Position numbers and translations under genes: made by a program. This document shows, piece by piece, positions 19,999 through 29,429 of a DNA stretch of 64,000 bases. Each line of letters opens with the position of its first letter. Positions within the stretch are counted from its first letter, which is position 1. Source of the stretch: Oscillospiraceae bacterium (GTDB lineage: Bacteria; Bacillota; Clostridia; Oscillospirales; Oscillospiraceae); the NCBI GenBank assembly GCA_017624915.1, contig JAGAMC010000031.1, positions 37,300 through 101,299 of the forward strand, in the 5' to 3' direction. The notes beneath the pieces are model-generated. The model was not told the DNA's origin. It saw only the letters and a list, made by a program, of their open reading frames with translations, and did not search any database.

Positions 19999-20436
19999 AT
20001 GAAAACAGTCACCATTTATACCGACGGAGCCTGCTCCGGCAACCCCGGGCCCGGGGGCTGGGGGGCCATCCTCATGTACGGCGCCCATAAAAAGGAGCTG
20101 TCCGGCGGGGAAAAGCAGACCACCAACAACCGTATGGAGCTCACCGGGGTCATCACCGCCCTGGAGGCCCTGAAAGAGCCCTGCGTGGTGGAGCTTTACT
20201 CGGACAGCAAATACGTCATCGACGCACTGGAAAAGGGCTGGGCCAAAGGCTGGCAGGCCAGGGGCTGGGTCAAGGCGGACAAAAAGCCCGCCCTGAACCC
20301 CGACCTGTGGCAGCGGCTGCTGGAGCTGTGCGATTACCACAAAGTAAATCTCCACTGGGTGAAAGGCCACGCGGAGAACCCCTACAACAACCGCTGTGAC
20401 GAGCTGGCGGTGGCCCAAAGCCAGAAGTATAAATAA
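19999..20436 (+). CDS. rnhA: Ribonuclease HI
   Basis: Degrades the RNA strand of RNA-DNA hybrids. From the internal ATG the product has 145 residues, the normal length. It starts [20 protein letters not shown] with the first catalytic Asp, followed by the conserved Glu (NRMEL), Asp (YSDSKYV) and the late Asp (RCDELA). This ATG has its own AGGAGGAGG site. The same frame is open upstream to 19792, adding 69 residues with hydrophobic segments; see that entry. About 100 bp after the stop hold no gene before the rpsO promoter. Confidence 0.9.
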   Translation: MKTVTIYTDGACSGNPGPGGWGAILMYGAHKKELSGGEKQTTNNRMELTGVITALEALKEPCVVELYSDSKYVIDALEKGWAKGWQARGWVKADKKPALNPDLWQRLLELCDYHKVNLHWVKGHAENPYNNRCDELAVAQSQKYK

Positions 20437-20536
20437 TAAGCGGCACAACAAGTCGTATGCCGCCGATTCCGCGCCCAAGATGTTGTGGAGTAGAAAAAAA
20501 CGGCGTAAAAATTCCTGAAAAAACGGCATTTTTTCC

Positions 20537-20565
20537 TTTACAGCGGGGAAAAACTGTGGTATAGT
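20537..20565 (+). promoter_or_regulatory. rpsO: rpsO promoter
   Basis: TTTACA, a 17-bp spacer and TATAGT. The predicted transcript has a ~120-nt leader. Confidence 0.7.
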
Positions 20566-20571
20566 TACCCA

Positions 20572-20696
20572 GCATGAGTTCTCATGCGCATCTGCCCGTC
20601 CGCTTCGTTCCGGGACAACGGCTCACCCAACAGGGTGGGGCTTCACCCGCCCGCTACGCAGCAGACCGGGGAATATTTTGAAAGGTGGAAATGACC
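20572..20696 (+). promoter_or_regulatory. Structured leader of rpsO, possible S15 autoregulatory site
   Basis: It opens with the perfect hairpin GCATGAG-TT-CTCATGC (20572-20587) and continues with further GC-rich pairings (for example CACCC / GGGTG) up to the ribosome site. S15 leaders in several bacteria bind S15 to repress translation. No leader class was matched by eye, so the role is inferred. Confidence 0.4.
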
Positions 20697-20963
20697 ATGA
20701 TCCGTAAGGACGAAAAGACGGCCGTTATCGAGGCCAACCGCACCCATGCTACCGACACCGGTTCTCCCGAGGTCCAGGTGGCTATCCTGACCGCTCGCAT
20801 CAACGAGCTGACCGAGCACCTGCGCGTGCACAAGCAGGACAACCACAGCCGCCGCGGCCTGTACAAGATGATCGGTAAGCGCCGCAAGCTGCTGGACTAC
20901 CTGATGGCCAAGGACATCGAGCGCTACCGCGCCCTGATCGCCAAGCTGGGCATCAGAAAGTGA
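20697..20963 (+). CDS. rpsO: Ribosomal protein uS15
   Basis: 88-residue small-subunit protein binding 16S rRNA early in assembly. The conserved block [16 protein letters not shown] and [11 protein letters not shown] are present. The ATG at 20697 is chosen because GAAAGGTGG is eight bases upstream; the ATG two codons earlier is too close to it. It is followed by a terminator-like hairpin, a structured repeat and then pnp, the classic rpsO-pnp order. Confidence 0.95.
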   Translation: MIRKDEKTAVIEANRTHATDTGSPEVQVAILTARINELTEHLRVHKQDNHSRRGLYKMIGKRRKLLDYLMAKDIERYRALIAKLGIRK

Positions 20964-20974
20964 TTTGAGAATAG

Positions 20975-21008
20975 AGGGTGGTGTGGTTTTGCCATACCAC
21001 CCTTTCTT
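20975..21008 (+). terminator. Terminator-like hairpin after rpsO
   Basis: 12-bp stem AGGGTGGTGTGG / CCATACCACCCT with one G-U pair and a short, imperfect T-run (TTCTT). It probably gives partial termination between rpsO and pnp. Confidence 0.6.
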
Positions 21009-21074
21009 CCCATCTGTACCAAATGAATTTGCCGGAGCAAAACCGCTTTTTTAGCAGTTGAATAAGGGCCTTGT

Positions 21075-21178
21075 CCCCCCTCAATCAGCCTTGCGGCTGA
21101 CAGCTCCCCCGCCAGGGGGGAGCCAAAGCCTCCCCCTTGAGGGGGGAGGTGCCGAGCGCAGCGAGGCGGAGGGGGTGT
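21075..21178 (+). repeat. CTCCCCC-hairpin repeat element (copy 2)
   Basis: Same succession of hairpins as 14461-14573. Between the copies several stem positions change in pairs: the first hairpin is CAGCC..GGCTG here and CAGC..GCTG there, and the last one is a different GC-rich hairpin. That argues the folded form is what is conserved. It lies in the 287-bp spacer between rpsO and pnp. Confidence 0.7.
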
Positions 21179-21250
21179 GACCGGGCGTTTATTCAAGTGC
21201 TAAAAGGTGGCAAGTGCTCCGGACCACACAAACGAAAAGGAGTGCAAAAC

Positions 21251-23401
21251 ATGTCTACCATTATCACCCAGAAGCAGTTCCCCAAGCATAAGAGCTGGAC
21301 TATGGACCTGTGCGGCCGCCCCCTGACCATCGAAGTGGGTAAGATGGCCGAGCTGGCCTCCGCCTCCGCCATGGTCAAGTACGGCGACACCAGCGTCATG
21401 GTGGCCGTCACCGTGGCTCCCCGTCCCCGTGACGGCATCGACTTCTTCCCCCTGTCTGTGGACTTCGAGGAGAAGCTGTACGCCGTGGGCCGCATCCCCG
21501 GCTCCTTCATGCGCCGCGAGGGCCGTCCCTCCCTGCCTGCCGTTCTGGCCAGCCGCCTGATCGACCGCCCCATGCGCCCCCTGTTCCCCGCCGACTTCCG
21601 CAATGACGTGTGCATCCACTGCACCGTCATGAGCGTGGATTACGACTGCTCCCCCGAGGTTGCTGCCATGATCGGCGCCTCCGCCTGCGTCAGCATGTCC
21701 GAGGCTCCCTTCGCCGGCCCCATCGGCTGCCTGGAGGTGGGCTACTGCGACGGTCAGATCGTCCTCAACCCCACTCAGGAGCAGCGCAAGACCTCCCGCA
21801 TGGATGTGACCGTGGCCGCCACTCAGGAGAAGGTGGTCATGATCGAGGCCGGCGCCGACGAGATCCCAGACGAGATCATGTACGCCGGTATCGTCAAGGC
21901 CCACGAGGAGATCCGCAAGCAGGTTGCCTTCATCAACCAGATCGTGGCCGAGGTGGGCAAGCCCAAGATGGAGTACGACCACGCCGCCTTCAATCAGGAG
22001 CTGTTTGACGACATCGTGGCCAACTTCATGGACGAGGCCAAGGCCGCCATGGACACCGACGACAAGAACGTGCGCGAGCAGCGCTGGAATGCCATGATCG
22101 ACAAGTGGCACGAGAAGTATCTGGAGCAGTACCCCGATCTGGACCAGTATCTGGAGGAGTTCACCTACAAGTTCCAGAAGAAGATCGTCAAGCAGTGGCT
22201 GCTCGAGGGTCACCGCGTGGACGGCCGCGCCAAGAACGAGATCCGTCCTCTGGCCGCCGAAGTGGGCCTGCTGCCCCGGGTCCACGGCTCCGGTATGTTC
22301 ACCCGCGGTCAGACTCAGGTGCTGTCCATCGCCACCCTGAACACTCTGGCTGCCGCTCAGAAGCTGGATACCATCTGGGAGGAAGAGGAGAAGCGCTATC
22401 TGCACCACTACAACTTCCCCCCCTACTCCGTGGGCGAGGCCAAGCCTCCCCGTTCCACCAACCGCCGCGAGTACGGCCACGGCGCGCTGGCTGAGCGCGC
22501 CCTGATCCCCGTGCTGCCCAGCGTGGAGGAGTTCCCCTACGCCATCCGCGTGGTGTCCGAGGTGCTGTCCTCCAACGGCTCCACCTCTCAGGGCTCCATC
22601 TGCGGCTCCACTCTGGCCCTCATGGACGCCGGCGTGCCCATCAAGGCCCCTGTTGCCGGCATCTCCTGCGGTCTGATCCAGGACGATAACGGCGGCTTCA
22701 CCACCTTCATTGACATTCAGGGCGTGGAAGACTTCCACGGCGAGATGGACTTCAAGGTGGCCGGCACCAAGGCCGGTATCACCGCCATCCAGATGGACCT
22801 GAAGAACGACGGTCTGACCCACGAGATCATCAAGGAAGCGCTGGAGATCACCAAGGATGCCCGCTATGCCATCCTGGACGAGATCATGCTGCCCTGCATC
22901 AGCGCTCCCCGCGCTGAGGTCAGCAAGTACGCTCCCAAGATGATCACCATGAAGATCGATCCCGACAAGATCCGCGAGGTCATCGGTAAGGGCGGCTCCG
23001 TCATCCAGAAGATCACCGCCGAGTCCGGCGCCGAGATCAACATCGAGGACGACGGCACCATCCACATCGCCTCCCCCAACGCCGAGTCCTGCGACGCCGC
23101 CAAGAAGATGATCGACACCATCGTCTTCGTCCCCGAGGTGGGTCAGCTGTACTACGGCAAGGTGGTGCGCATCCTGCAGTTCGGCGCCTTCGTGGAGCTG
23201 GCTCCCGGCAAGGACGGCATGGTGCACATCTCCAAGCTGGCCGACCACCGCGTGGAGAAAGTGGAGGACGTGATCAACATCGGCGACATGATCTGGGTCA
23301 AGGTCACCGAGATCGACGACAAGGGCCGCGTCAACCTGTCCTACAAGGACGCCATTAAGGAGATCAAGGCCAAGAAGGAGAACGGCGAGAGCGTGAAGTG
23401 A
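21251..23401 (+). CDS. pnp: Polyribonucleotide nucleotidyltransferase (PNPase)
   Basis: 3'-5' phosphorolytic exoribonuclease, a core mRNA decay enzyme. The start is MSTIITQKQF with AAAAGGAG upstream; the open frame extends further upstream into the repeat element but is not coding there. 716 residues: two RNase PH domains (about 10-230 and 310-540) with an alpha-helical linker, a KH domain with REVIGKGGSVIQKI (about 570-590), and an S1 domain (YYGKVVRILQFGAFVEL) ending near residue 700. A strong terminator follows. Confidence 0.97.
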   Translation: MSTIITQKQFPKHKSWTMDLCGRPLTIEVGKMAELASASAMVKYGDTSVMVAVTVAPRPRDGIDFFPLSVDFEEKLYAVGRIPGSFMRREGRPSLPAVLASRLIDRPMRPLFPADFRNDVCIHCTVMSVDYDCSPEVAAMIGASACVSMSEAPFAGPIGCLEVGYCDGQIVLNPTQEQRKTSRMDVTVAATQEKVVMIEAGADEIPDEIMYAGIVKAHEEIRKQVAFINQIVAEVGKPKMEYDHAAFNQELFDDIVANFMDEAKAAMDTDDKNVREQRWNAMIDKWHEKYLEQYPDLDQYLEEFTYKFQKKIVKQWLLEGHRVDGRAKNEIRPLAAEVGLLPRVHGSGMFTRGQTQVLSIATLNTLAAAQKLDTIWEEEEKRYLHHYNFPPYSVGEAKPPRSTNRREYGHGALAERALIPVLPSVEEFPYAIRVVSEVLSSNGSTSQGSICGSTLALMDAGVPIKAPVAGISCGLIQDDNGGFTTFIDIQGVEDFHGEMDFKVAGTKAGITAIQMDLKNDGLTHEIIKEALEITKDARYAILDEIMLPCISAPRAEVSKYAPKMITMKIDPDKIREVIGKGGSVIQKITAESGAEINIEDDGTIHIASPNAESCDAAKKMIDTIVFVPEVGQLYYGKVVRILQFGAFVELAPGKDGMVHISKLADHRVEKVEDVINIGDMIWVKVTEIDDKGRVNLSYKDAIKEIKAKKENGESVK

Positions 23402-23422
23402 TCGCTGCCAAAGCGCGCAGAC

Positions 23423-23456
23423 CGGGCGGACACCGGAGGGTGTCCGCCCGTTTTTT
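23423..23456 (+). terminator. Terminator of pnp
   Basis: Perfect 12-bp stem CGGGCGGACACC / GGTGTCCGCCCG with loop GGAG, followed by TTTTTT. Confidence 0.92.
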
Positions 23457-23476
23457 GCCTAAATGGGAAAAATCTC

Positions 23477-23505
23477 TTTACAGAAGGTATTAGTTCGTTT
23501 ATACT
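23477..23505 (+). promoter_or_regulatory. Promoter of the XRE regulator gene
   Basis: TTTACA, a 17-bp spacer and TATACT, about 55 bp before the ATG at 23559. Confidence 0.65.
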
Positions 23506-23558
23506 ATACTAACCGTATTCCAAAGACCGACAAATTATACCCTCTGAGGTGACATAGA

Positions 23559-24254
23559 ATGAACGCAGAATTTTCCCGCACTCTGTCCCTGCTGCGGCAG
23601 GAGCACGGGGTCAGCCAGCGGACCGCCGCACAGGAACTGGGGATCTCACAGGCCCTGCTGTCCCACTATGAAAACGGGATCCGGGAGCCGGGACTGGCCT
23701 TTGTGGTCAAGGCCTGCGATTACTACAATGTATCGGCCGACTTTCTGCTGGGCCGCACCCTGAGCCGGGACGGCACCACCATTATCGAGCCGGACGAGCT
23801 TTACGACCTGAGCGACGAGAAGGAGAACGCCATGCGGGGCAGCGTGCTCGCCCTGCTGTCCAAAAAGCTGCTGGTAAACTCCGTGGGCATGCTGTTCGAC
23901 CTGCTGGGCAAGGTGGGCAGCCGCAAGGCAATCCGGGCCGCCTCCGCGTACCTGTCCACGGCGGTGTATACCGTGTTCCGCCTGCTTCATCAGGCCCCGG
24001 GGACCAACAACCCGGACTTCTTTTCCGTCTCCCCCACCCGCTTTGGGTCGGGCATGACCAACGCGGACATGGCCTGCAGCCGGGTGGAGCTGGCCGAGGC
24101 CCTTGCCGCGCACGCCGCAGACAAGGGGACATTCCCCAACATGACCAACGATGCCCTGGCCCGGGACTACCCGGTGCTGTACCAGTCCCTGCTGCAGATC
24201 ATCCACAGCACGGGGGCCCGGGTGAACAAGCTGCCCGCCGGGCGGGAAAAGTGA
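23559..24254 (+). CDS. XRE-family transcriptional regulator with C-terminal domain
   Basis: 231 residues. An N-terminal helix-turn-helix (about 9-65; SQRTAAQELGISQALLSHYENGIREPGL) is followed by a linker and a mostly helical C-terminal region (about 90-225) that I do not recognise. GAGGTG precedes the ATG. It has its own promoter and lies 21 bp before lepA, so lepA may be partly co-transcribed. The C-terminal domain could sense a ligand or mediate multimerisation; nothing in the sequence says which. Confidence 0.85.
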   Translation: MNAEFSRTLSLLRQEHGVSQRTAAQELGISQALLSHYENGIREPGLAFVVKACDYYNVSADFLLGRTLSRDGTTIIEPDELYDLSDEKENAMRGSVLALLSKKLLVNSVGMLFDLLGKVGSRKAIRAASAYLSTAVYTVFRLLHQAPGTNNPDFFSVSPTRFGSGMTNADMACSRVELAEALAAHAADKGTFPNMTNDALARDYPVLYQSLLQIIHSTGARVNKLPAGREK

Positions 24255-24275
24255 CCCTTTGCACGAGGTGACATT

Positions 24276-26087
<1,812 letters not shown>

Positions 26088-26119
26088 AAAAAGGAGCGCC
26101 GCTGCTGCGGCGCTCCTTT
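26088..26119. terminator. Bidirectional terminator between lepA and gpr
   Basis: Perfect 10-bp stem GGAGCGCCGC / GCGGCGCTCC with loop TGCT, A-run on the left and short T-run on the right. It overlaps the end of gpr by one base. Confidence 0.8.
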
Positions 26120-27012
26120 CAGCTTAAAAACATCTCCACATCTTCCACCGTCAACCCATCCTGCAAAGCCAGATTGATGCCAAAGCCGATGACCTTGGAC
26201 AGGTCAGCTACCCTGGCGTCGATGTCCCGGGGTGTGACCATCAGATTTTCCACACCCTTTGCAAGGGAGGGCGGTTCTTTCTGACCCAGCAAGTCCATGG
26301 CCAGCGTGGCCCCATCCACCACCGTGGGAACACCCACGGCGATGACGGGCACCCCAAGGGTCTCCCTGTTCAGGGCGGCGCGGTGGTTGCCCACGCCGGA
26401 GCCGGGGATGATGCCCGTGTCCGCCAGCTGGACTGTGCGGCAGACCCGGTGCATGGAGCGGGAGGCCAGCGCATCCACCGCCACCACACAGGCCGGGCGG
26501 ATGGCCCGGCAGACGGCGGAAATCAGGTCTCCGCTCTCCACCCCCGTGGTACCGAGGACCCCGGCAGACAGAGAGGCCACAGGCCGGAAGGCGGCGAAAT
26601 GCTCCGGCACCTGCTCCACCAGATGGCGGGTGACCATGGTGTGCTCATGGACCAGAGGGCCGATGGCATCCGGAGTGATGGCCCGGTTGCCAAGACCGGC
26701 CACCAGCACGGGAGCGTCAGCGGGCAGGACGCCCAGCAGGGGGCGCAGCTGTGCGGCGATGGCCCGGGCCGCCCGGCCAAAGGCGTCCTCCTCCCTGCGC
26801 TGCAGCCCATCCAGCGTCACGGTGACGTAGGTGCCTATAGGCTTGCCCAGCGCGTCGGCCCCCTGCTGGTCCAGAATGCGCACCGTATCCACAGCGAAGC
26901 CCTCCGACCGGTCCTCCCGGGCCTCCACGCCGGAAAGCCGGGTCTGCTCCGAGGCGGATTCCTGCCACAATTCTTTGGCCTCAAGGGCCAGATCCGTGCG
27001 TTGTTTCCACAT
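26119..27012 (-). CDS. gpr: Germination protease GPR (SASP-specific)
   Basis: Aspartyl-type endopeptidase made as a zymogen in the developing spore; it degrades small acid-soluble proteins when the spore germinates. 297 residues. Family blocks are visible: VLVAGLGNRAITPDAIGPLV, VVAVDALASRS and TGIIPGSGVGNHR. Its presence is the clearest evidence that the organism forms endospores. The ATG at 27012 is preferred to one three codons upstream, since AGAGAGG lies directly against the latter. The pro-peptide cleavage site should lie near the N-terminus (VDTVRI region). Confidence 0.93.
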   Translation of the reverse strand: MWKQRTDLALEAKELWQESASEQTRLSGVEAREDRSEGFAVDTVRILDQQGADALGKPIGTYVTVTLDGLQRREEDAFGRAARAIAAQLRPLLGVLPADAPVLVAGLGNRAITPDAIGPLVHEHTMVTRHLVEQVPEHFAAFRPVASLSAGVLGTTGVESGDLISAVCRAIRPACVVAVDALASRSMHRVCRTVQLADTGIIPGSGVGNHRAALNRETLGVPVIAVGVPTVVDGATLAMDLLGQKEPPSLAKGVENLMVTPRDIDARVADLSKVIGFGINLALQDGLTVEDVEMFLS

Positions 27013-27122
27013 ATGCTCCATCCTCTCTACCCAAGATGTGGTGGCGCTTTGCGCCCGTTGCCCCTATTTTTTGCGTTCGAAAAAAAACTATCCGAATTCT
27101 GAGAAAAAAAGCAAAAAAACTG

Positions 27123-27151
27123 TTGCTTTTTTAAGGGACGAGTGTTAAAAT
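27123..27151 (+). promoter_or_regulatory. rpsT: rpsT promoter
   Basis: TTGCTT, a 17-bp spacer and TAAAAT, about 60 bp before the rpsT start. The -35 also forms the right arm of an A/T-rich inverted repeat (AAAAAAGCAA / TTGCTTTTTT). Confidence 0.6.
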
Positions 27152-27210
27152 ACATATCTGCACAGGTGTCCTGTGCGTAATTTTGAAATCATTCGGAGGA
27201 GGTGTTTGGT

Positions 27211-27477
27211 TTGCCGAATATCAAGTCTGCCAAGAAGCGTGTGCTGGTCAGCGAGGCCAAGGCCGCTCAGAACAAGGCCGCTAAGTCCGCGCTGAAGACC
27301 GACATCAAGAAGTTTGACGCCGCGGTGGCGGAAGGCAACCGCAGCGAGGCCGATGTCGCTTACAAGGTGGCTGTCAAGGCGGTGGATCAGGCTGCTGCCA
27401 AGGGGCTGCTGCACAAGAACAATGCCGCTAACAAGAAGAGCGCCATGACCCTGAAGCTGAACAAGCTGGAGGGCTGA
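27211..27477 (+). CDS. rpsT: Ribosomal protein bS20
   Basis: 88-residue basic protein of the small subunit (canonical start M-PNIKSAKKR; conserved KKG/HKNNAANKKS region near the end). The TTG at 27211 is the start: GGAGGAGGTG ends six bases upstream, and the GTG three codons earlier overlaps that site. S20 genes often start with TTG or UUG for autoregulation. Divergent from gpr. Confidence 0.95.
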   Translation: MPNIKSAKKRVLVSEAKAAQNKAAKSALKTDIKKFDAAVAEGNRSEADVAYKVAVKAVDQAAAKGLLHKNNAANKKSAMTLKLNKLEG

Positions 27478-27493
27478 GTGATCTGAAGAAATC

Positions 27494-27523
27494 AAACCCG
27501 TCTGCTTTGCAGACGGGTTTTTT
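27494..27523 (+). terminator. Terminator of rpsT
   Basis: Perfect stem AAACCCGTCTGC / GCAGACGGGTTT with loop TTT, followed by T-run. Confidence 0.9.
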
Positions 27524-27580
27524 CTCTGCCCGCATTTTTGCTGAAAAACAGGCATACTATGCATGAAAGGCGGTGGGCGC

Positions 27581-28417
27581 GTGAAAAAGATCCGAGCAGC
27601 GGCAGCTTTTATTATGGATATGGTGCGCACCGCAGGTCGGCACAGCGTCCCCCGGTCGGCGGCCGCGCTGGCCTATTTTTTCCTGCTGTCTTTTTTTCCG
27701 CTGCTGCTGTGCATCAATGCTTTCGTGGGGCTGTTCCATGTGGACGCGCAGGAGCTGATCGCCTCTGTGGGGCGGTTCCTCCCCCCACAGGCGGCAGAGC
27801 TTGCCCGGGACTATGTGCAGTATCTGTCTCAGAATCAATCCCCGGCCCTGCTTCTGGTGGGCGTGCCCGGTGTCCTGCTGCCCGCCTCCGCGGGGCTGCG
27901 GGTGCTGCTGGACACCATGGATGAGCTGTATGGGCATCCACGGGAGACCGGAATCAAGCGCATCGCCGGCAGCGTGTTTTTTTCCCTGCTGTTTCTGGTG
28001 ACGGTGTACCTGTCCATCGTAGTCATTCTGACGGGAGACTGGTTTCTGGGGTTTGTGGAGGATATCCTGCCCGGGGAACTGAGCGTCCTGTGGGATTTTT
28101 CCGGTGTGGCCAACCTGTGGCGCTGGCTACGGTATGTGCTGCTGTTTTGTTTTGTGATGCTGCTGGTGCTGGCCCTGTATCGTCTGGGCACGCCCAAGCA
28201 GCACGTGCATCCCGGCCCTATGCTGCTCAGCGCTCTGCTGTGCGCCCTGTCGCTGGTGGGGGCATCGGCGGTATTTTCCCGGTTTATCGCCATGTCTTCC
28301 CGCTACTCCGTGCTGTATGGGTCGTTGGCCTCTCTCATTATCCTGCTGCTGTGGCTGTACCTGTGCGGAGCCGTCCTGCTGGCGGGGGCGGTGTTCAACC
28401 GGGTGTGGACAAAATAA
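27581..28417 (+). CDS. YihY/BrkB-family integral membrane protein
   Basis: About 278 residues with six hydrophobic segments (for instance AALAYFFLLSFFPLLLCINAF near 30-50), the pattern of the YihY/BrkB family, once misnamed ribonuclease BN. Function is not established; transporter or envelope roles have been proposed for relatives. The GTG at 27581 is chosen because AAAGGCGGTG is well placed for it, while the ATG six codons upstream (27563) has no ribosome site. It stands alone between the rpsT terminator and a convergent terminator. Confidence 0.85.
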   Translation: MKKIRAAAAFIMDMVRTAGRHSVPRSAAALAYFFLLSFFPLLLCINAFVGLFHVDAQELIASVGRFLPPQAAELARDYVQYLSQNQSPALLLVGVPGVLLPASAGLRVLLDTMDELYGHPRETGIKRIAGSVFFSLLFLVTVYLSIVVILTGDWFLGFVEDILPGELSVLWDFSGVANLWRWLRYVLLFCFVMLLVLALYRLGTPKQHVHPGPMLLSALLCALSLVGASAVFSRFIAMSSRYSVLYGSLASLIILLLWLYLCGAVLLAGAVFNRVWTK

Positions 28418-28448
28418 AAGCGAGCTGTCAAGAACAGCTCGCTTTTTT
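28416..28448. terminator. Bidirectional terminator between the YihY gene and degV
   Basis: Perfect 10-bp stem AGCGAGCTGT / ACAGCTCGCT, A-run to the left and TTTTTT to the right. Confidence 0.88.
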
Positions 28449-28450
28449 GC

Positions 28451-29308
28451 TTAAAGGTCGTAATCGGCGAAGATAGCCGCGCCCAGCGCACCGGGGCCCA
28501 CATGACAGCCGATGCTCAAAGGCAGGGGGTCGGACATGAACGGATAATCGTGGAAGGCGGTGTGTACCGCCTCGGCCCAGGCCTGACCGGCCTGCGCGTC
28601 TCCGGAGTAGGCGGCGGCAATGATGACCTTTCTGCCGGCAAAGTCATGCTCCAGATCGTGGGCGATGGCGTCCAGCATGGCCTGACGGGCCTGCTTCATG
28701 CCCCGCACCTTGCAGTGCATGTCCAGCTTGCCTCCAAGGATCTTCATGACGGGCTTGATGTTCAGCACGGTGCCCACTGCGGCAACAGCAGGGGTGATCC
28801 GGCCGCTTCGCTTCAGGTGGTTGAGGTCCTCTGCGGAGATATAGATATGGGAGTCCAGAGCCTTTTCCGTCAGCCGCTGGGCGATCTCCGCGGCAGAACG
28901 GCCCGCATCCCGCAGGCGGACAGCCTCCAGCACGGACTGCTTCAGGGGGACGGAAATGCGGCGGTTGTCCACCACCAGCACCCGTCCGTCATACTCCCCG
29001 GCAAGGGCCTGGGCCGTGGCGCAGGAGCCGCTCAGACCGCTGGTCATAGGGATATAGATGAGCTTGTCGTGTTCCTCCAGCGCCCGGTCCCACATGGCCA
29101 GCAGGTCGGCGGGGGCGGGCTGGGAGGAGGAGATCTGTACGCCCTCGGTCTGGCGCTGATAGAATTCCTCGTGGGAAATGTCCAGATATTCAAGGCATAC
29201 GCGGTCACCAACGGTAAAGGGCATGGCCAGCAGGAAAACACCGGCGCGGCCGGCTTCTTCCGGGGAGATGCCGCTGTTGGTGTCGGTCATTACCGCGATT
29301 CGCTCCAT
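28451..29308 (-). CDS. DegV-family fatty-acid-binding protein
   Basis: 285 residues. The DegV fold binds a fatty acid between two domains; in Staphylococcus related FakB proteins hand fatty acids to the kinase FakA. The N-terminus MERIAVMTDTNSGISPEEA and the motif MTSGLSGSCATAQALA (contacts to the lipid carboxylate) are characteristic. No fakA-like gene is nearby, so a role in fatty-acid uptake is inferred. AGGAGG precedes the ATG. Confidence 0.9.
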   Translation of the reverse strand: MERIAVMTDTNSGISPEEAGRAGVFLLAMPFTVGDRVCLEYLDISHEEFYQRQTEGVQISSSQPAPADLLAMWDRALEEHDKLIYIPMTSGLSGSCATAQALAGEYDGRVLVVDNRRISVPLKQSVLEAVRLRDAGRSAAEIAQRLTEKALDSHIYISAEDLNHLKRSGRITPAVAAVGTVLNIKPVMKILGGKLDMHCKVRGMKQARQAMLDAIAHDLEHDFAGRKVIIAAAYSGDAQAGQAWAEAVHTAFHDYPFMSDPLPLSIGCHVGPGALGAAIFADYDL

Positions 29309-29395
29309 AGACAGATCCTCCTGAGTGGTTTGTATACCAGTAAATTGTAGCCTTTTTTTGCGGTTCTGTCAACCGCCTGAGCAAACAGAACTGAA

Positions 29396-29421
29396 CCCCC
29401 TGCACCGCCCGGTGCAGGGGG
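29396..29421 (-). terminator. Hairpin downstream of the M23 peptidase gene
   Basis: Perfect 11-bp stem CCCCCTGCACC / GGTGCAGGGGG, eight bases beyond the stop. The minus-strand T-tract is weak, so it may act as a stabiliser or a partial terminator. Confidence 0.6.
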
Positions 29422-29429
29422 TCGCGTTG

